From assembly GCA_035297145.1 (NCBI GenBank), contig DATGZN010000076.1, forward strand, positions 1 to 59,416: a stretch of 59,416 nucleotides of DNA, read 5' to 3'. Position numbers and translations under genes: made by a program. Positions 42,435-50,478 of the stretch are shown in pieces (position 1 is the first letter of the stretch; each line of letters starts with the position of its first letter). The DNA comes from QHXW01 sp035297145. Lineage in GTDB: Bacteria > Acidobacteriota > Terriglobia > Bryobacterales > Bryobacteraceae. The notes beneath the pieces were generated by a model. It saw only the letters and a list, made by a program, of their open reading frames with translations, did no database searches and was not told where the DNA came from.

Positions 42435-45296
42435 ATGCTTAGAACTCGCGCCCTGCTAGTACTATTCGCAGGTTTGTTAACGCATCCAGGATTCTCAGCA
42501 AACCCCGTTCAATCGGCTCAGATGGAGATCACCGGCACGTGGCGCGGCCGGGTCGAGGCATTGGTAGTGGACAACCTGCAGGCCGGAACCGCGCGGACGC
42601 GGTTTTTCCTGCATACGGCCGAAGAGAACTTCGAACTGCACGGGACCGAGGGAATGACTTTGCGGTCAGGTCAAACGGCCGAGGTTGCGGGGCACGCCTC
42701 AGGCCGGCACCTGACGGTGTCTCACCTGACCGCGTCTGCGGCCATACCTGCCGCGAATGCGTGCGCCGCCACCGGCGATCAGAAGGTCGCGGTCATTCTG
42801 GTGTCATTTCCCAGCAAGGCGCTGCTCTCTTCAGTGACTCCCGCGCTGGTTCGCGCGAGTTTCTTCGGCAGCGGGAGAACGGTCGACACCTTTTTCCGCG
42901 AGTCCTCCTTCGGCCAGACCTGGATCACCGGCAATGTTCTGGGGCCATACGTGCTCGACGCCGACTATTTCGACGAGCCGTTGGCGATTCGCGACGCGGC
43001 GTTGCGTGCGGCCGCGCCGTTTACCGATCTGACGCAATACAATCGCTTCTTCGTCGTGGCGCCCCAAGGCCAGTCCGGGATGGATTCAGGTGGCATGGCG
43101 CTGCTTGGCTGCGGGCAGATTTCTTCAGCGCAGGGCGATTTGAACGCTTCCTCTATGTGGATGGGCGCCGAAAGCATGGTGGGGCAAAACGAGATCGTCG
43201 ATATCGCGACGCATGAACTCGGCCACGGCTTCGGCCTGGAGCACGCGCGATTCGCTGATTTTGGAAGCGATGTTCTTGGCCCAGCCGGGCAAACGGCCGC
43301 GCCGTGGGACGGCATTCATGAGTACGGCGATAATTACTCGAACATGGGCCGCAACTCCGCTCAGTGGGCCGCGCCGCAGAAAGCTCTGCTGGGGTGGCTT
43401 CAAGACAATGTCAACATCAAGACCGTAACCACCGCCGGCAATTTTAGCTTGTCACCATACGAACTGGCGGGCGGCACCCAGGTGCTCCGCGTGAGCCGCG
43501 GCACCGGCTCCGGCGATTGGCTCTGGCTGGAATATCGCCAGCCGCAGGGGACTTTCGATTCCACACTGCCCTCGGCGTTGTTCGCCGGGGCGCTGGTGCA
43601 CTATGCGGATACCGCCTTGACCGCGACACTCCCGGGAGTGGACCCGGCGACGTATACGAATCTGGTAAATTTCCACCCCGCACCGCCATTTGCAAACGAC
43701 CCCGTGCTCCACGCCGGGGAAACCTGGCGTGACGCCTACGGCAGTTTGAGCCTTACCGTGAACTCGGCCTCGGCCACCGGGCTGAGCGTGAGTGTGTCGT
43801 ACGCTGCAACGCCCGTATGCCCGAGTTCAGTGGGCAGCGCGCAGTCCTTCGGCGTCGCCGGGGGAGGCGGTGCACTCTCTGTCAGCGCATCGCCAGCGTG
43901 CGCGTGGACGACTGCCTCCTCCGTCTCCTGGATCAGCGTTTCCACCCCCGGCTCGGGATCCGGAAACGCCAGTCTGAGTTTCACGGTCGCGCAGAACACC
44001 GACATATCGCCGCGGTGGGGCAAGATCACTGTAGGCGGAGCCTTCGCGATCGTCACTCAGGCCGGCGCCTCCGGCGGGTGGGTGACCCTCAGCCCGCAGG
44101 CAGCGACCATCCCGGCCTCAGGCGGAACCGGACAGATCGCGGTTGCAACCAGCGCGCCGGACTTCGCCTGGACGAATGGAATGGACGTCCCCTGGATCAC
44201 CGACGTCGAGTGCTCGTGTTTTCTGGACGTCGGCCCTGCTACGCTCCGCTACACCGTGGCTGCGAATCCGGGGCCGGAACGCACCGGCCACATCAACGCC
44301 GGTGGCGTGGCGTTTACGGTGACCCAGCAGGCTGGCTCGGGGACGCCGCCCGGCCTCACCTTCACACTGCTCGCGCCGCAGGATGCGCCAACTGCTCGTC
44401 TCAACCAGGCGATGGCGCCGTTCGGTCACTCCGGACAGGCCATCCTCTACGGTGGCCAGTGGGACATTACCTTCTCCTCCATAACCTGGCTTTGGAACGG
44501 CTCGAATTGGACTGCCTTGAACCCGGCGAACAACCCGGGCCTCCTGGCCGAGCACGCCATGGCCTACGATGACGCGCACGGAAAGATCGTGCTGTTCGGT
44601 GGGATCAGCGGCACAACGTTCATACCCGGCAATCAGACCTGGGTGTGGGATGGAAACAACTGGACGCAAATGCACCCCAGGGTGAGCCCTCCGGCACTCT
44701 TCGGCCATGCAATGGCGTACGACTCCGTCGCGAACAGGATCGTATTGTTCGGCGGGTATGGCGAGTACGGGGAGGCCAACGACACCTGGACTTGGGATGG
44801 ATCCAACTGGACTCAAGTGGTCAGCACGACGAGTCCACCGCCGCGCTCAGGGCACGCCATGGTTTTTGACGCCGCGCGAGGACAGATTGTGATGTTCGGT
44901 GGTTTTCTGAGCCAGCCCACGGCTACCTTTTATTCCGACACTTGGTTGTGGGATGCCAAAGGATGGCATCAGGCGTTGATCCCGACTCCACCAACCGCCC
45001 GCTTCGGCCACACGCTCGCGTATCATCCAGCTCTGCGCGCAGTGGTCATGATCGGAGGATACGGCGGCAAAGACATCACCGACACCACGTGGAATTATGA
45101 CTTCCGCCGGGAAACCTGGCTCTGGAATGGCGCAACATGGACGCAGCAATTTCCTGAAATCCAGCCTGGCCCCGCATACACGGTCGGCGTTGCGTACGAC
45201 GACACTAGGCAGGCTTTGACGGTCCATTTGGGCGATGACCTGACGTGCGTATCACGCGGTCCGAAGACTCTCCTGCTTACACGACCGCCCCAGTGA
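42435..45296 (+). CDS. Secreted metzincin-type protease with BACON and Kelch-type repeats
   Basis: 953 aa. Signal peptide 1-21. The zinc motif HELGHGFGLEH (260-270) fits HExxHxxGxxH, with His260, Glu261, His264 and His270, and the surrounding layout (VAVILVSFPSK, YNRFFVVAPQG) suggests the gametolysin/M11-like group. Two BACON-type modules (about 455-540 and 548-632) follow, with PACAWTTASSVSWISVS and SAPDFAWTNGMDVPWITDV. At least five Kelch-like blades (about 645-940) carry repeated LFGG, TWLWDG and GNNWTQ motifs. BACON domains are linked to carbohydrate or mucin binding, so this is probably a secreted protease acting on glycoproteins. The gene is single, with no obvious partner. Confidence 0.85.
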   Translation: MLRTRALLVLFAGLLTHPGFSANPVQSAQMEITGTWRGRVEALVVDNLQAGTARTRFFLHTAEENFELHGTEGMTLRSGQTAEVAGHASGRHLTVSHLTASAAIPAANACAATGDQKVAVILVSFPSKALLSSVTPALVRASFFGSGRTVDTFFRESSFGQTWITGNVLGPYVLDADYFDEPLAIRDAALRAAAPFTDLTQYNRFFVVAPQGQSGMDSGGMALLGCGQISSAQGDLNASSMWMGAESMVGQNEIVDIATHELGHGFGLEHARFADFGSDVLGPAGQTAAPWDGIHEYGDNYSNMGRNSAQWAAPQKALLGWLQDNVNIKTVTTAGNFSLSPYELAGGTQVLRVSRGTGSGDWLWLEYRQPQGTFDSTLPSALFAGALVHYADTALTATLPGVDPATYTNLVNFHPAPPFANDPVLHAGETWRDAYGSLSLTVNSASATGLSVSVSYAATPVCPSSVGSAQSFGVAGGGGALSVSASPACAWTTASSVSWISVSTPGSGSGNASLSFTVAQNTDISPRWGKITVGGAFAIVTQAGASGGWVTLSPQAATIPASGGTGQIAVATSAPDFAWTNGMDVPWITDVECSCFLDVGPATLRYTVAANPGPERTGHINAGGVAFTVTQQAGSGTPPGLTFTLLAPQDAPTARLNQAMAPFGHSGQAILYGGQWDITFSSITWLWNGSNWTALNPANNPGLLAEHAMAYDDAHGKIVLFGGISGTTFIPGNQTWVWDGNNWTQMHPRVSPPALFGHAMAYDSVANRIVLFGGYGEYGEANDTWTWDGSNWTQVVSTTSPPPRSGHAMVFDAARGQIVMFGGFLSQPTATFYSDTWLWDAKGWHQALIPTPPTARFGHTLAYHPALRAVVMIGGYGGKDITDTTWNYDFRRETWLWNGATWTQQFPEIQPGPAYTVGVAYDDTRQALTVHLGDDLTCVSRGPKTLLLTRPPQ

Positions 45297-45410
45297 CGGA
45301 AATACGAGGCTTCTAGCCCACCGATCTGAGTCAAATCACGCAGGTCGACGGCGATTCTAGGTCGCTTAGCCCCACATTCCGGCGGAACACAATATGCAGG
45401 TGGCTAACAT

Positions 45411-46580
45411 ATGCTCCGCTATTGGCCGCTGATTGTGAAGAATGCGTTACGGAACCGGCGCCGGAGCACTTTGACGGTTCTCAGCGTCGCCGCGTCGTTC
45501 TGTCTGCTGGGGGTTTTGATGTCGATGTACAACATCTTTTTTCTCAGCGCCCCCACCCCCACCCAGGCCCTTCGACTGATCGTGCGCAACCGCATCTCGA
45601 TTACGAATTCAATGCCGGCCTCGTACGAACAGCGCATCCGGAAAGTGCCGGGCGTCCGTGACGTCAGCGTGTTCCAGTACTTTGGCGGCAGTTATAAAGA
45701 CTCACGCGACATGAAGAATTACTTCGCGCGCTTTGCCGTGGAGCCGGACAAGTTTTTCATCGTGTCGCCGCACTATCAGATGCCCGAGGACCAAAAGCGG
45801 GCATTTCAAAGAGACCGGACAGCTTGCATCATCGGCAAAGCGATTGCCGAGCGGCTGAATTTCCATCTCGGCGACCGCATCACCCTGGTCGGAGACATCT
45901 TCCCGGTGACGCTGGAATTCACTCTGCGCGGCATCTACGACAATCTTACGGACGACGGGGCATTACTCTTCGATTACCAGTACCTGCGTGAGAGCATGGC
46001 ACAGCGAAGCCGGGGCCAACTGGACCAGGTCGGCATGTTTCTCCTGATTGCCGACAGCGCGGAGTCGGTGCCGCATGTCATTGAGTCGGTCGACGAGATG
46101 TTCGAGAACTCACCTGCGGAAACCAAGACCGAGACGGAGAGAGCCTTCGCCTTAGGTTTCCTGTCATACCTCGGCGACGTGAAGCTGATGCTGATTAGTG
46201 TTTGTGGAGCGCTCACATTTACTGTGTTGCTCGTTTCCTCCAACACCATGGCTATGTCGGTTCGCGAGAGGGTTCGTGAAGTCGGAATCCTCAAGACGCT
46301 GGGCTATTCGCCGCAAGCCGTATTGGGCATTCTGCTGAGTGAGTCAGTGCTCATCGCGCTGCTGGGCGGCATTCTCGGACTGGCGATTGCTGGAGTCATC
46401 ACGTCCGCGCTGCGCCACGTGCCAGTCATGTTCATCAGCCTCAGGCGGCTCAACGTGCCACTTTGGGTTCTTGCCGCGAGCGTCGCGCTGTCGATGATGG
46501 TTGGTCTGGCGAGCTCGTTCTTCCCTGCGTGGAACGCGTCACGGCGGCCGATCGTGACGTGTCTGCGCTTTACCGATTGA
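45411..46580 (+). CDS. FtsX-type ABC transporter permease
   Basis: 389 aa. An N-terminal cytoplasmic start (MLRYWPLIVKNALRNRRRSTLTVLSVAASFCLLGVL) leads into the first helix. A MacB-like periplasmic core follows (about 50-250), then three C-terminal helices (LMLISVCGALTFTVLLVSSNTMAMSVRERVREVGILKTLGYSPQAVL, and two more). This is half of a MacB/LolCE-type exporter. The second half is the next gene, 9 bp downstream. No ATPase gene is found next to them. They are followed on the same strand by phnA and phnY, which may be coincidence or may link export or envelope work to phosphonate use. Start ATG, with no Shine-Dalgarno that stands out. Confidence 0.88.
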   Translation: MLRYWPLIVKNALRNRRRSTLTVLSVAASFCLLGVLMSMYNIFFLSAPTPTQALRLIVRNRISITNSMPASYEQRIRKVPGVRDVSVFQYFGGSYKDSRDMKNYFARFAVEPDKFFIVSPHYQMPEDQKRAFQRDRTACIIGKAIAERLNFHLGDRITLVGDIFPVTLEFTLRGIYDNLTDDGALLFDYQYLRESMAQRSRGQLDQVGMFLLIADSAESVPHVIESVDEMFENSPAETKTETERAFALGFLSYLGDVKLMLISVCGALTFTVLLVSSNTMAMSVRERVREVGILKTLGYSPQAVLGILLSESVLIALLGGILGLAIAGVITSALRHVPVMFISLRRLNVPLWVLAASVALSMMVGLASSFFPAWNASRRPIVTCLRFTD

Positions 46581-46589
46581 GAGAAGCCT

Positions 46590-47759
46590 ATGGCAATTCC
46601 CATCAGTTACAACTTAAGAAATCTGCTGGTCCGGAAGACCACAACCGTACTGACCGCTTTGGGAATCGGCCTGACCGCGGCGGTGCTGGTTGCGGTGCTT
46701 GCGCTGGTGGAAGGCCTGCGCTCCTCGTTTGAAGCCAGCGGCCGCCCGCTGAACGTTCTGGTGATGCGTAAAGGCGCGACCGCGGAATTGCTGAGCGTGG
46801 TCACGCGCTCCAACTTCCAGGACATCAAATACAAAACGGGAATTGCGCGCGATCGAAACGGAGAACCGCTCGCTTCCCTCGAGATGGTAACCATTATCAA
46901 CAACCTGAGCACCGGCAAAGCGGCTGAAGGCATGAACATCAATCTGCGCGGCCTGACGCCGATCGGCGTCGAGATGCGTGACCAGGTGCACCTGATTTCG
47001 GGCAGGTTCTTTGAACCCGGCAGGAGGGAACTGGTTGTCGGGAAAAACATCGTGTCGCGATATCCCAAGGCGCAACTCGGATCGAGAGTACATTTCGGTC
47101 GCGGGAATTGGGATGTGGTCGGCATCATGGACGGCGGCCGATCCAATGCCAGCAGCGAGATCTATGCCGACCTGAATCAGGTCAGCGGCGACTATAACCG
47201 CAGCGAGTATCTGAGCAGCGCGCTAATCCGGGCCGAGGACCCTGTCGCGATGCAGGCTCTGCGCAACAGCCTGGAAGGCGACCCCCGCTTCAGTTTCAGC
47301 ACCCAGAGCGAGAGGGAGTATTACGCTTCGCAGATGGTCTCCGCCACGCCGGTCCGCTTCATGGGTCTCCTGGTGTGCACGATCATGGCCGTGGGCAGCA
47401 GTTTTGCCGCCATGAACACGATGTACGCCGCGGTAGCGCGGCGTAGTGCCGACATCGGCATGCTGCGTATGCTCGGTTTTTCCCGCGCGGGGATTCTTGC
47501 CAGCTTTCTGGTGGAATCGCTCATCCTATCCGCCATGGGTGGCGTTCTGGGCTGCCTGCTGGTGTTGCCGCTGAACGACGCCCACACCAGGATCGGGAGT
47601 TTCATCACTTTCAGCGAGATCTCATTCAGCTTGCGGGTGACTCCACAGGTGATGGCGGTGGGCATCGGATTCGGAATCTTCATGGGTCTCCTGGGCGGTT
47701 TCTTCCCCGCCCGCGCGGCCGCAAGGAAAGAGATTCTGGCCGCGTTCCGCGCAACGTAA
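46590..47759 (+). CDS. FtsX-type ABC transporter permease, second subunit
   Basis: 389 aa, the same length as its upstream partner, from which it is 9 bp away. MAIPISYNLRNLLVRKTTTVLTALGIGLTAAVLVAVLALVEGL is the first helix. The periplasmic core includes INNLSTGKAAEGMNINLRGL and LISGRFFEPGRRELVVGKNIVSRY, as in MacB-type proteins. The C-terminal block has SSFAAMNTMYAAVARRSADIGMLRMLGFSRAGILASFLVES and ends in a PARAAARKEILAAFRAT motif. The pair likely works with an ATPase encoded elsewhere. Substrate unknown. phnA follows after 68 bp on the same strand. Confidence 0.88.
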   Translation: MAIPISYNLRNLLVRKTTTVLTALGIGLTAAVLVAVLALVEGLRSSFEASGRPLNVLVMRKGATAELLSVVTRSNFQDIKYKTGIARDRNGEPLASLEMVTIINNLSTGKAAEGMNINLRGLTPIGVEMRDQVHLISGRFFEPGRRELVVGKNIVSRYPKAQLGSRVHFGRGNWDVVGIMDGGRSNASSEIYADLNQVSGDYNRSEYLSSALIRAEDPVAMQALRNSLEGDPRFSFSTQSEREYYASQMVSATPVRFMGLLVCTIMAVGSSFAAMNTMYAAVARRSADIGMLRMLGFSRAGILASFLVESLILSAMGGVLGCLLVLPLNDAHTRIGSFITFSEISFSLRVTPQVMAVGIGFGIFMGLLGGFFPARAAARKEILAAFRAT

Positions 47760-47827
47760 CAAAACCTTCACAACCAGGTGCGGTGCCAATAGTACGATGG
47801 AGAACTGCGCTTGCCGGAGAGCCACAC

Positions 47828-49036
47828 ATGATCACAGTGAATGGGCGGAGCTATCGCGTCCGGAAAGTTCCGGTTGTGGGAATCTGCCTTGACGGAACCG
47901 ACCCTCGTTATCTGGATGCCGCGCGCGATGTCATGCCCAATGTCGCCGGCATGGCAGCGAAGGGTGCGAGCGGCGTGGCCCGCTCCGTGATTCCGTCGTT
48001 CACCAATCCCAATAACATCGCGATGGCCACCGGAGTTCCGCCCAACGTCAACGGCATTTGCGGTAACTATTATTTCGACGCGGCTACGGGCGAAGAGGTC
48101 ATGATGAACGACCCCAAGTATCTTCGCTGCCCGACCATCTTCGCCGCGTTTGCTGACGCCGGCATTCGTGTTGCCGTGGTAACCACCAAGGACAAGCTGC
48201 GGCGTCTGCTCGGTGCGGGTCTCAAAGGGATCTGCGTTTCCGTGGAAGAGGCGGGGAAGCCGGCCGGAGACGTCTGGCACATCTTCGAGAAGATTGGACG
48301 TCCCGCGCCGGGGATTTATGATCCGGAGATCAGCGTTTACTGCATCGAGGCCGGTGTACGTCTGATCGAGACCGAGAATATCCAGCTGGCGTACCTCACA
48401 ACGACCGATTTCGTGCAGCACAAGCACCAGCCGGGCAGCATGGAGGCGAACGCCTTCTACGCCCGCATCGACCTCTTCATTGGCTGCCTCGACCGTCTCG
48501 GGGCCATCGTCGCGATTACCGCGGATCACGGAATGAATGACAAGGTCAACCATGACGGGTCGCCAAAGGTGCAGTTTCTGGAAACGCTGCTGGCAGACGC
48601 CGGCTTCCCGGAAGCTCGAGTCATCTTGCCCATCACCGACCCTTACGTGGTTCATCACGGGGCCCTAGGCTCATATGCGACGGTATATCTCGGCAATGAC
48701 GGCGTGGAAAAAGCGCATGCGTTGCTGGAGAAGGTTCCTGGTGTTGAATTAGTTCTCAATCGACACGACGCCGCCGAACGTTTTCACCTCCCCGCTGACC
48801 GCATCGGCGACCTAGTCGTGCTCGCGGACGAAAGTACTACGCTCGGACGCAGACCATCGTGGCATGATCTGTCAGTCGTCGAATCGGGCCTGCGCTCGCA
48901 CGGTGGGTTACATGAGCAGCGTGTTCCATTCATCTTCAACCGGTCCTTACTCCCCGCGTACACGGAGAAGTTAGCCACTGACGGTGCTAATAACTACGAC
49001 CTATTCGATTTCGCTTGCAACGGTACAGAGGACTGA
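47828..49036 (+). CDS. phnA: Phosphonoacetate hydrolase
   Basis: 402 aa. Hydrolyses phosphonoacetate to acetate and phosphate, the last step of the PhnW-PhnY-PhnA route for 2-aminoethylphosphonate. The start giving MITVNGRSYRV is chosen because it matches the family N-terminus, and GGAGA lies upstream. It is an alkaline-phosphatase-superfamily enzyme. First metal Asp22 is in GICLDGTDP, and the Thr59 nucleophile is in PSFTNPNN. Further ligands are in TTDFVQHKH and ITADHGMND, and the last His is in LRSHGGLHEQ. The stretch GEEVMMNDPKYLR followed by VVTTKDKLRRLLG, and PITDPYVVHHGALGSYATVYL, are almost diagnostic for this family. It is 7 bp upstream of phnY. Confidence 0.93.
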   Translation: MITVNGRSYRVRKVPVVGICLDGTDPRYLDAARDVMPNVAGMAAKGASGVARSVIPSFTNPNNIAMATGVPPNVNGICGNYYFDAATGEEVMMNDPKYLRCPTIFAAFADAGIRVAVVTTKDKLRRLLGAGLKGICVSVEEAGKPAGDVWHIFEKIGRPAPGIYDPEISVYCIEAGVRLIETENIQLAYLTTTDFVQHKHQPGSMEANAFYARIDLFIGCLDRLGAIVAITADHGMNDKVNHDGSPKVQFLETLLADAGFPEARVILPITDPYVVHHGALGSYATVYLGNDGVEKAHALLEKVPGVELVLNRHDAAERFHLPADRIGDLVVLADESTTLGRRPSWHDLSVVESGLRSHGGLHEQRVPFIFNRSLLPAYTEKLATDGANNYDLFDFACNGTED

Positions 49037-49043
49037 CAGGCAC

Positions 49044-50468
49044 ATGCGAGAGTACGGCAATATCATCGGTGGCATTCAGGTGGCAAGCAATAGTCGGATT
49101 GAAATCCGAAATCCGTATTCCGGTGAATTAGTTGGCCGCGTCGCCTCCGCTGACAGAGCGACGACAGAACAGGTCTTGCACCGGTCACGTTCCGCTGAGG
49201 TGCACTTACAACGCTTCGAGCGCCATGACTTACTGAACCGCATGGCGGCGCGTCTGGAGGAGCAAGCCGCTGACGTAAGCCGCATGATCACGGATGAGTC
49301 GGGGTTGTGCTTCAAGGACACCGAGTATGAGGTGCAGCGCGCCTCGGATGTACTTCGTTTCGCGGCGATCGAAAGCCTGCATGACGACTCCGAAGTCTTT
49401 CCGTGTGACGTATCGCGGGTCGGGCGCGCGCGCCGCATTTACACCATGCGCCAGCCCCTGCATCTAATCGCCGCGATTACACCATTCAATCATCCGCTCA
49501 ATCAAGTCGTTCACAAGATCGCTCCAGCGATTGCGACGAACAACAAGACAATTCTCAAGCCGTCACAATTGACTCCGCTGTCGGCTTACTATGTCACTCA
49601 ACTGGCACTCGACTGCGGGATGCCGCCGGACATGGTGAACGTGGTGAGCGGGGAGACGGAGGATGTGGCTGAGACAATCGTCGCCAGCCCACTTGTAGAC
49701 ATGATCACTTTCACTGGCGGCACAGCTACCGGCAAACGCATTGCCGCCGTTGCAGGATATAAACGTCTGGTGCTGGAGTTGGGCGGTAGTTCGGCCATGC
49801 TGGTGCTCGCGGACGCTGATCCCGTGCAGGCGGCTGGGATTGCCGTGACCGGCGTGTTCAAAAACAGCGGCCAGCGTTGCACGGCGATCCGGCGCCTGCT
49901 CGTGCATGAATCAATCGCGGATGAGTTCGTTAGACTTCTCGCTGAACGGGTGCAATCCCTGAAGTTCGGCGATCCATACGACCCGGCAGTGGACGTCGGC
50001 ACGGTGATCAGCGAACGCGCGGCGACGGAAATTGAGCGGCGCGTGGAACTGTCGGTGAAGCAGGGTGCAAAAGTCGTCATTGGGCATGCACGACGTGGCG
50101 CCGTCTATGCTCCAACCGTTCTTGATCATGTCCGCAACGATCACGCGATCGTTGTGTGTGAGACGTTCGGCCCTGTCGCTCCCGTCATTCGCTTCCGCAC
50201 GCTCGATGAAGCCATCCGGATTGCGAACGACATTGAATTTGGCCTGTCTGGAGCGGTGGTCAGCAACCATTGGCCGTCGATTCAGCGAGTAATCACCGAA
50301 CTCGAAACCGGAACGGTCAATGTGAGCGAGGCGCCGAGCTACCGGCTGGAGTGGTCACCCTTTGGCGGAGTCAAGTCATCCGGTCTTGGTTACAAGGAAG
50401 GCGTGATCGAAGCCATGAAGAGTATGACTTATGTTAAGACTTACTCTTTACCTTGGGACATGCCGTAA
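49044..50468 (+). CDS. phnY: Phosphonoacetaldehyde dehydrogenase
   Basis: 474 aa, aldehyde dehydrogenase superfamily. It oxidises phosphonoacetaldehyde to phosphonoacetate with NAD. The start MREYGNIIGG is 7 bp after the phnA stop. A longer frame to 48984 lies inside phnA. NAD-binding and catalytic motifs are present: AAITPFNHPLNQVVHKIAPAIA, FTGGTATGKRI, general base Glu245 in LVLELGGS and nucleophile Cys279 in NSGQRCTAIRR. The specific call rests on adjacency to phnA and on overall resemblance to phosphonate-specific members. From sequence alone it could be another ALDH. No transaminase (phnW) or transporter for aminoethylphosphonate is in the window. Confidence 0.83.
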   Translation: MREYGNIIGGIQVASNSRIEIRNPYSGELVGRVASADRATTEQVLHRSRSAEVHLQRFERHDLLNRMAARLEEQAADVSRMITDESGLCFKDTEYEVQRASDVLRFAAIESLHDDSEVFPCDVSRVGRARRIYTMRQPLHLIAAITPFNHPLNQVVHKIAPAIATNNKTILKPSQLTPLSAYYVTQLALDCGMPPDMVNVVSGETEDVAETIVASPLVDMITFTGGTATGKRIAAVAGYKRLVLELGGSSAMLVLADADPVQAAGIAVTGVFKNSGQRCTAIRRLLVHESIADEFVRLLAERVQSLKFGDPYDPAVDVGTVISERAATEIERRVELSVKQGAKVVIGHARRGAVYAPTVLDHVRNDHAIVVCETFGPVAPVIRFRTLDEAIRIANDIEFGLSGAVVSNHWPSIQRVITELETGTVNVSEAPSYRLEWSPFGGVKSSGLGYKEGVIEAMKSMTYVKTYSLPWDMP

Positions 50469-50478
50469 GAGTGGTAAC

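Noticed and set aside
47768..48658. 296-codon minus-strand frame
   Set aside because: Antisense to phnA, which has unmistakable family motifs.
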